Positions 33,905-41,537 of a DNA stretch of 64,000 bases are shown here, one piece after another. The notes beneath the pieces were generated by a model, which saw only the letters and a program-made list of their open reading frames with translations, ran no database searches and was not told where the DNA came from. This DNA is from VFMC01 sp963791635. GTDB taxonomy: Bacteria > Actinomycetota > Acidimicrobiia > Acidimicrobiales > Ilumatobacteraceae. The translations under genes and the position numbers were made by a program. Numbering within the stretch: the stretch's first letter is position 1; every line of letters begins with the position of its first letter. The DNA is taken from positions 124,001 through 188,000 of the forward strand of contig CAWBTC010000017.1 of NCBI GenBank assembly GCA_963791635.1. The letters run 5' to 3'.

Positions 33905-34291
33905 GTGAACGTGGCGTTGCGTCGCGACGAACAGTACGAAGGCCGCGAGTGGCAACAGGATGCTGCGTGCCGGGGAGAGCACTCGGCGGCCTTCTTCCCT
34001 CCGCCGCATTCCGAGCGCAAGGAGCTCCGTGTGGCCCGCGAGCGGGTGGCCAAGGCAATCTGTCGGTCGTGCCCCGTCTGTGTCGAGTGCCTCGAGGACG
34101 CGATCTCCACCCGGGAACCCCATGGTGTGTGGGGCGGCCTGAACGAAATCGAGCGTCGGCACCTCATCGAGCAGTGCGCGACCGCCGGCGAATCGCACGT
34201 GACCGCGACGCCGGCTCCTGCGACCAACTCGCCCAGGTCGGGTGCTCGTGAACCAGGAGCGAACACCGCCGCACGTGATCGCGGTCGATAA
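33905..34291 (+). CDS. WhiB-family iron-sulfur regulator
   Basis: The 128-residue protein starts at GTG 33905 after a GGAAAGGGGC site. The four cluster cysteines are in DAACRGE and ICRSCPVCVECLEDA (one extra Cys lies between the third and fourth), followed by the family signature HGVWGGLNEIERRHL. WhiB proteins carry a redox-sensitive [4Fe-4S] cluster and act with sigma factor region 4. Position near the ArsA pair parallels whiB4 of mycobacteria. The C-terminal ~35 residues are a Pro/Ala-rich tail overlapping the next gene. Confidence 0.92.
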   Translation: MNVALRRDEQYEGREWQQDAACRGEHSAAFFPPPHSERKELRVARERVAKAICRSCPVCVECLEDAISTREPHGVWGGLNEIERRHLIEQCATAGESHVTATPAPATNSPRSGAREPGANTAARDRGR

Positions 34292-35192
34292 GCGCACGTG
34301 GGTGCAGGGACGACCGGCGGCATACAGTACTGCAGGCAAGGGCTTGCCGGTCGTGCTGCTGCACGGCTGGGCGCTCGGACAGCACACCTATCGCGACGTC
34401 GTCGAGCGGATCGCCGCTGAAGGGGTACGCGTCATCGCTCCGTCGATGCCCGGTTTCGGTGACACCGGAGAGCTCCCTGATTCGTCGTTCTCGCTGAGTG
34501 GATACGCCGCATGGGTGGCCGACCTGCTCGATGCCCTCGAGATCGACGAGCCCGCCGTGGTCGTCGGACACTCCTTCGGCGGTGGCGTGGCCATCCGATT
34601 TGCCCACGACCACCCCGAACGCACCCGCTCGCTGGTGCTGGTGAACTCCGTCGGCGGGTCGTCGTGGCAGCGCGGGAACACCCTGCGGTCGATCACCGAG
34701 CGACCACTGTGGGACTGGGGCCTGCACTTCCCCGCCGACGTGTGGCCGATCCGTCAGGCGACACGGGTCCTCCCCGTGATCGCAGAGGACCTGATCCCGA
34801 ACCTCGTGCGTCATCCGCGCGCACTGATCAAGGTCGCCAACCTCGCCCGTCGTGCCGACCTCCGTGCCGAGCTGGAGACGATGCGCGACAGGGGCACCCC
34901 GATCACGATCATCTGGGCCAGTCGCGACGGGGTGGTGCCGCGTGCGTCGTTCGAGGCGCTGTGCGTGGCCAGCGGCGTGCAGGGCACCGTGGTGGACGGC
35001 AGCCACAGTTGGCTGCTGGCAGACCCGGATCAGTTCGGCGAGGTGATCACCAACGACATGAGCATCGCCAAGGCGGCCCGGGCGATGGAGGCGGGTGCGC
35101 CCACCGAGCGTCGGCGTGGGATCCGTCGGGTGCAGTCACTCAGCCGGGCAAACGCGGACCGCCGATCCGAAGGTCGCCGCGCCGACGGGTGA
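34275..35192 (+). CDS. alpha/beta hydrolase
   Basis: The 305-residue protein shows the alpha/beta-hydrolase core: PVVLLHGWALGQHTYRDV with the oxyanion loop, APSMPGFGDTGELPD, VVVGHSFGGGVAIRFAHDHP with the nucleophile serine, IIWASRDGVVPRASFEA with the acid, and DGSHSWLLADPDQF with the histidine. The substrate is unknown. The start is uncertain: GTG 34275 overlaps whiB by 17 bases, and GTG 34242 is also in frame. The 3' end overlaps selB on the other strand by 53 bases, in a charged non-conserved tail. Confidence 0.83.
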   Translation: MIAVDKRTWVQGRPAAYSTAGKGLPVVLLHGWALGQHTYRDVVERIAAEGVRVIAPSMPGFGDTGELPDSSFSLSGYAAWVADLLDALEIDEPAVVVGHSFGGGVAIRFAHDHPERTRSLVLVNSVGGSSWQRGNTLRSITERPLWDWGLHFPADVWPIRQATRVLPVIAEDLIPNLVRHPRALIKVANLARRADLRAELETMRDRGTPITIIWASRDGVVPRASFEALCVASGVQGTVVDGSHSWLLADPDQFGEVITNDMSIAKAARAMEAGAPTERRRGIRRVQSLSRANADRRSEGRRADG

Positions 35193-36855
35193 CGCCCCGG
35201 GCGTCGAGCTCGTTGGCCAGTGGGAGCGCATACTTGCGGCTCACGCCGAGCTCTTCGCGCAGCTGCGACATCGTGATGCCCTCGGGGTTGGCGACGAGGA
35301 GGCGTGCCACCGTGTGCGCAGCAGTGTCGATCGCCTCGGGATGGAACACGATGCCGTCGCGCTCGACGAGCAGCCCGCGGCGGAGCAGTTCGCGCAGCGT
35401 GGCCCGATCGACTCCCGTCGGTTCGGCCGGCGAGGTGCCACCGGCACGTACCTGTGAGAGCACCGGATGGTCGGCGAAGTCATCCTTCGCATCGGCGGGC
35501 AGTGCACGACCGCCGTCGACGCGCACGTCGGTGAACGTCGCGAGCACCGCGCGTTCGCGCTCGTCGAGCGCGGCGACGTCGAGGCCGAGCGCGCCTGCTG
35601 CCGCGATGCGCTCGTGCAGTGAGGCATCGGTTGTGGCGAGCGCGTCGGGTGCGACGACCCACCGGTCGATGGTGGGGGACACCCGCTCGCCGGTCCACGC
35701 CTCGACATCGTCGACGTCAACCCAGTCACGCTCGGCCACGAGGGTCTCGATGGTGCCGTCCGGGCGAGCCTTCGAGGCGGGCAGCACCGGTGCGACATCG
35801 AGGATCTCGCCGCCGCCGACGGTCTCGTTGCGGCCCGACTCGCGCAGCACGTAACGGTCACCACGCACGAGCGGGAGTGCTCTGGACAAGTGCAGTCGGA
35901 CGAGGCCCCGATCGCCCGGCATGATCGTGTCCGGGCCGAGGATGCGGACCTTCGTGGGCCACTCGCCCGAGCCGACGTATGCCACGTACGCGCCACGACG
36001 CGACACGTCGTGGTCGAGCGCGTCGAGCACCTCGAGCGTCGCGTCGACACGACGGCTGGGTCGCCATTGGGATGCAATCACGAGGGCATCGCCCCGCTCG
36101 ATCTGCTGATGCTCCACCCCCGACAGGTTGACGGCCACTCGGTTGCCGGGGCCGATGATGGTCTCGGCGCGGCCGTGCCGTTGCAGCGACCGCACCCGAG
36201 CGTCGCGGCCTGCGGGCACGACGTCGACGCGTTGATCGACCGACAAGGAGCCGCCGGTGAGCGTGCCGGTCACCACGGTGCCGCTGCCGCGGGCGGCGAA
36301 GCTGCGGTCGACCCACAGCCGCGGCCGATCTCGATCGGCGGCCGATGTCGTGCGGCTCACCAGCGTCGTGAGCTGGCTGCGGAGCTCGTCGAGGCCTTCT
36401 CCCGTGATGGCACTGACGGCCACGATCGGAGCGTCGGCGAGGAACGAGCCGGCGAGGCGATCGATCACGTCGAGCGTCTGGAGTTCGAGCCATTCGTCGT
36501 CGACCAGGTCGCGCTTGGTGAGCACCACGAGGCCGGAACGCTGACCCAGGAGTTGGAGGATGCGGAGGTGCTCCTCGCTCTGGGGTTTCCAGCCCTCCGT
36601 GGCGGCGACCACGAACATGCAGGCGTCCACGCCACCGACGCCGGCGAGCATGTTGCGCACGAAGCGCACGTGGCCCGGCACGTCCACGAAGCTCAGCTCG
36701 GTCCCATCCGCAAACGTGGTGTGGGCGAATCCGAGATCGATGGTGAGGCCGCGCTTCTTCTCCTCGGCGAAGCGGTCGGGGTCGGTGCCGGTGAGGGCCA
36801 GTACCAGCGACGACTTGCCGTGGTCGACGTGACCAGCAGTGGCGATGACGCGCAT
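35140..36855 (-). CDS. selB: selenocysteine-specific elongation factor
   Basis: The 571-residue GTPase delivers selenocysteinyl-tRNA to UGA codons marked by a SECIS element. The G domain has GHVDHGKSSLVLALTGTDPD, KKRGLTIDLGFAHT, VDVPGHVRFVRNML and LTKRDLVDD. Two beta-barrel domains follow (GSGTVVTGTLTGGSLSV, VAVNLSGVEHQQIERGDALV). The C-terminal ~200 residues form winged-helix SECIS-binding repeats (ATLRELLRRGLLVERDGIVF, SQLRELGVSRKYALPL-like end). It lies 11 bases after selA on the same strand. Together they show a working or recently working selenocysteine system. Confidence 0.93.
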   Translation of the reverse strand: MRVIATAGHVDHGKSSLVLALTGTDPDRFAEEKKRGLTIDLGFAHTTFADGTELSFVDVPGHVRFVRNMLAGVGGVDACMFVVAATEGWKPQSEEHLRILQLLGQRSGLVVLTKRDLVDDEWLELQTLDVIDRLAGSFLADAPIVAVSAITGEGLDELRSQLTTLVSRTTSAADRDRPRLWVDRSFAARGSGTVVTGTLTGGSLSVDQRVDVVPAGRDARVRSLQRHGRAETIIGPGNRVAVNLSGVEHQQIERGDALVIASQWRPSRRVDATLEVLDALDHDVSRRGAYVAYVGSGEWPTKVRILGPDTIMPGDRGLVRLHLSRALPLVRGDRYVLRESGRNETVGGGEILDVAPVLPASKARPDGTIETLVAERDWVDVDDVEAWTGERVSPTIDRWVVAPDALATTDASLHERIAAAGALGLDVAALDERERAVLATFTDVRVDGGRALPADAKDDFADHPVLSQVRAGGTSPAEPTGVDRATLRELLRRGLLVERDGIVFHPEAIDTAAHTVARLLVANPEGITMSQLREELGVSRKYALPLANELDARGVTRRRGDLRIGGPRLPG

Positions 36856-36866
36856 GGTTGCCGAGC

Positions 36867-38192
36867 TCAGTTCGCGGCGATCGCCGTGGCGGCCAGGTGA
36901 TCATCATCGACCGGATCGACGGTGCGCAGGTCCAGGAACGTGTGGCCGTCGCGCGCCCTGGCCACGATCGGCGGTTCGGCAGCACGCAACCGGATCAGCC
37001 GGTCACCGCGCAGCCGCACGCCATAGGACGCCATGGTGGCGCCCGGAGCGGAGCCGGCACCGGGCAGGGCTTCCAGCGCGAGTGCCATCGCACCGTCGAT
37101 GCGAGCGGCGAGCGTCTCGGCCCTGGCCCGGAGCTCCGCGACGGGCGTGGCAACCATCCGCCAGAAGGGCACCTCCTCGGCTGCTCGTCTGTTGAGGTAG
37201 GAGAGCGCCGTGGCCTGCAAGGCGGCGAGGGTGAGGCCACCAGGACGGAGCGCGCGAGCAAGAGGGTGACGGCTGCACTCGGCTACGAACTCGGCGCTGC
37301 CGGCGATGATGCCGGCCTGTGGGCCGCCGAGCAGCTTGTCGGCGCTGAACGTGACGAGTGAAGCACCGTCGACCAGGGTCTGCACCGCGGCGGGCTCACC
37401 GGCCAGCCAGGCAGGTGGCGGACCGTGCAGCCACGGGCAGGTGGCGTCGATCAGCCCGCTGCCGATGTCGGCGACGACCGGCACGCCGAGCGTCGCGAGC
37501 TGAGCGACCGGGGTCTCCTCCACGAAGCCCTCCACCCGGTAGTTGCTCGGGTGCACCTTGAGCACGAGTGCGACGTCGGCGTTCTTGCGGCCGAGTGCAC
37601 GTCGGTAGTCGGCCAGGCGGGTGCGGTTGGTGGTGCCGACGTCCACGAGGTGGGCACCCGACTGTTCCATCACCTCCGGCACACGGAAGCTGCCGCCGAT
37701 CTCCACGCTCTCGCCCCGGCTCACCAGCACCTGCCGACCATGAGCGAGAGCCCCCGTCACGAGCAGTACCGCAGCTGCGTTGTTGTTGACGATCATGGCC
37801 GCCTCGGCGCCACAGAGGCGGGCGTACAGCTGGCCGACGGCGCGCTGGCGCGAGCCGCGCTCGCCGGTGCCGAGATCGAACTCCACGTTGACGGCACGTG
37901 CCGGCTGGCTGAATGCCACCGGAGCGCGCCCGAGGTTCGTGTGCAACAGGACGCCGGTGGCGTTCACCACGGGCGTCAGCAGGGTCCGACGGAACGCCAC
38001 GGCTCGGGCGGGTGCGCCGTCCACGTCGTCGGCGGCGATCGCCTCGCGGGCGAGGTCGACACAGATCGCGTGGGGAAGACCGCTGCCGGCGAGTGACCGG
38101 GCGAGCGTGTCGACACTGGGTGGTCGGGCGGGGCGTGTTTCGCCGGGCCCGTCGTTCGTCGGGGGTGGAGCGGATGTCGAGGGCCGTGGCAT
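36867..38192 (-). CDS. selA: L-seryl-tRNA(Sec) selenium transferase
   Basis: The 441-residue PLP enzyme converts seryl-tRNA(Sec) to selenocysteinyl-tRNA(Sec) with selenophosphate. Recognisable parts are TPVVNATGVLLHTNLGRAP, VEFDLGTGERGSRQRAVG, AAMIVNNNAAAVLLVTGALA, VEIGGSFRVPEVMEQSGAHL, VGTTNRTRLADYRRAL and LVTFSADKLLGGPQAGIIAG, the last holding the PLP lysine. Start ATG 38192 is supported by a TACGCT box eight bases upstream. Divergent from dut with 27 bases between the start codons. selD and tRNA-Sec are not visible in the window. Confidence 0.93.
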   Translation of the reverse strand: MPRPSTSAPPPTNDGPGETRPARPPSVDTLARSLAGSGLPHAICVDLAREAIAADDVDGAPARAVAFRRTLLTPVVNATGVLLHTNLGRAPVAFSQPARAVNVEFDLGTGERGSRQRAVGQLYARLCGAEAAMIVNNNAAAVLLVTGALAHGRQVLVSRGESVEIGGSFRVPEVMEQSGAHLVDVGTTNRTRLADYRRALGRKNADVALVLKVHPSNYRVEGFVEETPVAQLATLGVPVVADIGSGLIDATCPWLHGPPPAWLAGEPAAVQTLVDGASLVTFSADKLLGGPQAGIIAGSAEFVAECSRHPLARALRPGGLTLAALQATALSYLNRRAAEEVPFWRMVATPVAELRARAETLAARIDGAMALALEALPGAGSAPGATMASYGVRLRGDRLIRLRAAEPPIVARARDGHTFLDLRTVDPVDDDHLAATAIAAN

Positions 38193-38200
38193 CGCCTCGG

Positions 38201-38210
38201 AGCGTAGGCT
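38201..38210. promoter_or_regulatory. overlapping divergent -10 boxes for selA and dut
   Basis: AGCGTAGGCT reads as TACGCT on the minus strand (8 bases to selA ATG) and TAGGCT on the plus strand (9 bases to dut ATG). The two boxes share two bases, so the promoters overlap and both messages are probably leaderless. Confidence 0.5.
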
Positions 38211-38219
38211 GCCCGAGCG

Positions 38220-38657
38220 ATGCTGTCCCTTCCGATCGTCCAGCTCGACCCGGAGCTGCCCCTTCCCAGCTGTGCCCATCCAGGTGATGCGGGTCTCGAT
38301 CTGCGTGCTCGCGAGGACGCGCTCGTTCCGGCCGGTGGTGGTCGGGCATTGGTGCCCACTGGGATCGCGATTGCGATCCCGATCGGTTGGGCCGGATTCG
38401 TGCTGCCGCGCAGTGGCTTGGCGCTGAGGCACGGGATCAGCGTCGTGAACGCGCCCGGCCTGATCGACTCGGCATATCGGGGCGAGGTCAAGGTGATCCT
38501 GCTCAACACCGATCCCGCAGAGGACTTCAAGCTCGCGCGGGGCGAGCGGATCGCCCAACTCGTGGTGCAGCGTGTGGAGGAGGTCACCTGGCACGTGGTC
38601 ACCTCGCTCGACGGCGAGGATCGTGGCGGCGGTTTCGGGCACAGCGGCCGGCACTGA
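38220..38657 (+). CDS. dut: dUTP diphosphatase
   Basis: The 145-residue trimeric dUTPase hydrolyses dUTP to dUMP, keeping uracil out of DNA. The five motifs are visible: HPGDAGLDLRA, PRSGLALRHGI, NAPGLIDSAYRGEV with the catalytic Asp, RGERIAQLVV, and a C-terminal DRGGGFGHSGRH in place of the usual RGxxGFGSTG. Length is normal. The stop overlaps the ankyrin gene's ATG (TGATG), so the two are translated together. Confidence 0.95.
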   Translation: MLSLPIVQLDPELPLPSCAHPGDAGLDLRAREDALVPAGGGRALVPTGIAIAIPIGWAGFVLPRSGLALRHGISVVNAPGLIDSAYRGEVKVILLNTDPAEDFKLARGERIAQLVVQRVEEVTWHVVTSLDGEDRGGGFGHSGRH

Positions 38658-39376
38658 TGATCCCTGCCGACGATGCACGCGTGCTTGCGCTGACGAGGGC
38701 CGTGCAGACCGGAGACGTCGGGATGCTCGAGGCGTTGCTGGTCGAGCACCCGGGGCTTGCCACGGAGCGCTTCGGTGATGATCACGTGTCACGGACGAGC
38801 CTGCACGTCGTGACCGACTGGCCGGGCAACTTCGCGCGTGCGGCCGAGACCATCGCGGTGCTCGTTCGTGCCGGAGCCGACGTGAACGGCCGATTCGCCG
38901 GGGCCCACGCCGAGACGCCGCTGCATTGGGCGGCGAGCAGCAACGACGTGGCCGCGATCGATGCGTTGCTCGACGCCGGCGCCGACCTGGAGGCAGATGG
39001 CGCGGTGCTCACCGGTGGCCCGCCGATGGATGATGCGATCGTGTTCGCCCAGTATCTCGCCGCCCGCCGTCTCGCAGACCGTGGCGCGGTCACGAAGTTC
39101 TGGCATGACGCGCCGCTGGGTCATGTGGACCGGGTGCGGGATGCGCTCGATGCCGCACCGAACGACAGGGTCGACCGCGAGCAGATCACGAACGCGTGCT
39201 GGCACGCGGCTCGAGCGGGGCAGTTGGCCGTGGTCGAGCTGCTCGTCGAGGCAGGTGCCGATCTCTCCGTCGCCCTCTGGGACGAGCGCACCATCGTCGA
39301 CGCTGCCGTCGTGAACGGTTCCGCTGACGTCGTGGCCTTCCTCAGCAGTCGCAGCGATCCGTTGAACGAGCACTGA
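38657..39376 (+). CDS. ankyrin-repeat protein
   Basis: The 239-residue protein has ankyrin repeats. The clearest units are AAETIAVLVRAGADVNGRFA, AETPLHWAASSNDVAAIDAL followed by LDAGADLEADGAV, and a late ACWHAARAGQLAVVELLVEA followed by GADLSVALWDERT. A middle stretch (PLGHVDRVRDALDAAPNDRV) is a degenerate repeat. There is no signal peptide or transmembrane helix, so it is cytosolic and probably protein-binding. The partner is unknown; coupling to dut (TGATG) is the only functional clue. Confidence 0.85.
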   Translation: MIPADDARVLALTRAVQTGDVGMLEALLVEHPGLATERFGDDHVSRTSLHVVTDWPGNFARAAETIAVLVRAGADVNGRFAGAHAETPLHWAASSNDVAAIDALLDAGADLEADGAVLTGGPPMDDAIVFAQYLAARRLADRGAVTKFWHDAPLGHVDRVRDALDAAPNDRVDREQITNACWHAARAGQLAVVELLVEAGADLSVALWDERTIVDAAVVNGSADVVAFLSSRSDPLNEH

Positions 39377-39464
39377 ACCTGCCGGATCATGCATCTGCCG
39401 TAACGTGCGTGCTGGCGCCGAACGGCTTCTGGCGTCGTGCGGGCAGGCAGGACTGGAGGTGCAC

Positions 39465-39929
39465 GTGTTGCGGAGACATCTCGCTGTTGCGTGGTTCGGC
39501 CTGGTGGCGTTGCTCGGCGGACCCTTGGCAGGGTGCACCGACGACGGTGCTTCCGGTGGCCCCGTATCGTCGGTTGACTTCTGCACGAACGTCGAGAACT
39601 TCGAGGCGCTGCAGGCGGAGGGCGATGCCCTGTTCGAGTCCACGGAGGACGCCCCGGTGGAGCAGCTGCGTGACGTGTTCTCGCGGTTTCGCGATGCTGT
39701 GGAGGCGCTGATGGACTCTGCCCCGGAGGCGGTTGCCGACGACGCGGCGCTGGTGGGCGCCACCACCGAGGCGCTCATCGACGCGTTCGAGCAGGCTGAT
39801 TTCGACTTCGTGGCACTCGCCACCGATCCACAGTACGCAGACGTGCTGGCCGGCCTCGACGACGATCAGATCACCGAGGCGAACGACCGCCTCGCAGTGT
39901 TCTTCCGCGAGGAGTGCGGCAACGACTGA
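39465..39929 (+). CDS. small lipoprotein
   Basis: The 154-residue protein starts at GTG 39465 with GGAGG six bases before. The signal (LAVAWFGLVALLGGPLAGC) ends in a lipobox, LAGC, so Cys is the lipidated first mature residue. The mature part is acidic and helical (VDFCTNVENFEALQAEGDAL, ALIDAFEQADFDFVAL, DQITEANDRLAVFFREECGN) with two further cysteines that may pair. Similar helical lipoproteins are common in Acidimicrobiia; no function is known. Its last 64 bases overlap the convergent AAC(3)-like gene. Confidence 0.75.
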   Translation: MLRRHLAVAWFGLVALLGGPLAGCTDDGASGGPVSSVDFCTNVENFEALQAEGDALFESTEDAPVEQLRDVFSRFRDAVEALMDSAPEAVADDAALVGATTEALIDAFEQADFDFVALATDPQYADVLAGLDDDQITEANDRLAVFFREECGND

Positions 39930-40804
39930 CCCGGCCTGAGTCGAAGGTTCGCGTCAGGCCTGCTCGTCGGTCGGGCAGAGGGCGCGAGCGAGGCGGGCCG
40001 ATGCGTCCCGAACCACTCGGCGGCGAAATCCACGAGCGCTCGCTGCGACATCACCGATGTGACCGCAGCGCCCACGGCACCCACGCGCTGCGCTCCCGTG
40101 GCAGCGAACGCTGCGCCGACCGCTTCGAAGTCGTCGGTGGCGATCTCCACGTCGTCGAAGGTGACCCACGTGCGCACCCCGTCCACGAGCACCGGCGCGC
40201 CCTGCGTGGAGCGCTGCTTGCCCTGCCAGTCGGCACGGTGTTCGGCCAGGTGCAGCGATGTGTTGTTCGCATGCCCCACGCCGATCAGCACGACGACGGC
40301 ATCGAGGTCGTACAAGCGGGCGAGAGGCGACCGCTCACCGAAGCCGTCGGCGAGTGAGTGCTCCTGGATGATCGTCGGCGCCTGCGGGCCGAATGCGAGG
40401 TGCGACACCATCGGGTGTTGGCTGCGCTGCACACCGGGCACGCGGTGGAACGTCTCCACTACTGCGCCCATCTGACGCGTCGGCGTGAGGTGCGGATCGA
40501 ACGCTGGCATGTGCTCGCGCAGGATCGGCCACCACCACTCGGGAACCGGTGGGTTCTGCCATTGCGCCGGATCCGACCAGTCACTGCTGTGGCCGGGCAT
40601 CGTCAGGGTGCCGCTGGGGCCGACGGCATCGAGCAACGCCTCCACCACGGCGTGCGGGCCGCCGACGACGTAGCCGAGCGTGGACATCGACGTGTGCACC
40701 ACGAGGACGTCGCCCGAGTCGATGCCGAGGGCGCGGAGATCTGCGGTGATCGAGGCACGGGTGGCTGGCCGTTCTGTGGCGGTGATGACGTCGCGTTCGC
40801 TCAT
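39866..40804 (-). CDS. aminoglycoside N(3)-acetyltransferase-like protein
   Basis: The 312-residue protein starts at ATG 40804. It has AAC(3)-family sequence: VLVVHTSMSTLGYVVGGPHA, LLDAVGPSGTLTMPGHSSDW, TPTRQMGAVVETFHRVPGV, SQHPMVSHLAFGPQA and LIGVGHANNTSLHLAEHRAD with the catalytic His. The chromosomal family includes enzymes without antibiotic activity, so resistance should not be assumed. After WFGTHR (residue ~265) come ~45 Arg/Ser-rich residues unlike the family, running into the convergent lipoprotein gene. A late frameshift or lost stop may have extended it. Last gene of the seven-gene operon. Confidence 0.82.
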   Translation of the reverse strand: MSERDVITATERPATRASITADLRALGIDSGDVLVVHTSMSTLGYVVGGPHAVVEALLDAVGPSGTLTMPGHSSDWSDPAQWQNPPVPEWWWPILREHMPAFDPHLTPTRQMGAVVETFHRVPGVQRSQHPMVSHLAFGPQAPTIIQEHSLADGFGERSPLARLYDLDAVVVLIGVGHANNTSLHLAEHRADWQGKQRSTQGAPVLVDGVRTWVTFDDVEIATDDFEAVGAAFAATGAQRVGAVGAAVTSVMSQRALVDFAAEWFGTHRPASLAPSARPTSRPDANLRLRPGQSLPHSSRKNTARRSFASVI

Positions 40805-40817
40805 CGGCGTGGGTCGA

Positions 40818-41537
40818 TCACTTCCAGGCGAAGACCGGTTGCTCGAACTCGTCGACGCGTTCATGGAGCCGGCCTTCGATGCCCACCCATCGGAACTGCA
40901 CGAGCACCGCACCCGTCGGCGCATGGATGAGGTCGCCACCGAGGGGCACCTGCACCACCGGCCGGTCGCTCTCGGGGATCGCCACGAAGCGGGGCGAGTC
41001 GGCGCGGCACAGTTCGTGCAGGCCGATGCGGTACGCATGGGCGACTTCATCGGGGTTCGGCGCGAGCGTGAGGCCGGCGCCGCCCCACACGACCACCGGG
41101 GTCATGACGTAGCCGGAGCGCGTCGCGTAGTCATCGAGAATGCCGAGCACGGCGTCCTGGCCGAGGCGGACGCCGAGCTCCTCGTCGAGCTCGCGCAGCG
41201 CGGTCTCCACGGGCGTCTCGCCAGGATCAACGCGACCACCCGGCAGCGCCCACTGACCGCCGTGGCGGTTCATCCGCCACGCTCGCCGACACAGCAGGAA
41301 CGCGGCGCCGCCGGACACGCCCCGCATCCGACCGTCGAAGCCGGCGATGTCGCCGGGGGTGACGGCGAGCGCATCGGCTGTCACCTCATACGGGTCGTCG
41401 TGATCGTCGGCAGCGCTGTCCACCACGACGATCGCGACGGCAGCACGCTTGCGGTCGTCAGGCGCGATCGTGCGCACCGAGTGGTCGGCTAGGTGGCGGC
41501 GCATGCGCTCGCGGAGCACATCGTCGAGCGGGATCAT
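40818..41537 (-). CDS. Nudix hydrolase
   Basis: The 239-residue protein has a complete Nudix box, GGRVDPGETPVETALRELDE then ELG, within a domain starting AAFLLCRRAWRMNRHGGQWA. The layout resembles CoA pyrophosphatase-like (NUDT7/8) Nudix enzymes, which also carry an N-terminal extension and APDDRKRAAVAIVVVD-like start, but the substrate cannot be fixed. It begins inside the YibE/F stop (ATGA overlap) and is followed 13 bases later by the AAC(3)-like gene. Confidence 0.88.
   Translation of the reverse strand: MIPLDDVLRERMRRHLADHSVRTIAPDDRKRAAVAIVVVDSAADDHDDPYEVTADALAVTPGDIAGFDGRMRGVSGGAAFLLCRRAWRMNRHGGQWALPGGRVDPGETPVETALRELDEELGVRLGQDAVLGILDDYATRSGYVMTPVVVWGGAGLTLAPNPDEVAHAYRIGLHELCRADSPRFVAIPESDRPVVQVPLGGDLIHAPTGAVLVQFRWVGIEGRLHERVDEFEQPVFAWK

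Noticed and set aside
36856..36866. tRNA-Sec gene near selA/selB
   Set aside because: The gap is 11 bases, and no tRNA-like fold with a long variable arm was seen around 35-39 kb.
39866..40804. Calling the AAC(3)-like gene an antibiotic resistance determinant
   Set aside because: Chromosomal AAC(3)-family proteins in actinobacteria often lack such activity, and the context is a metabolic operon without mobile-element signs.
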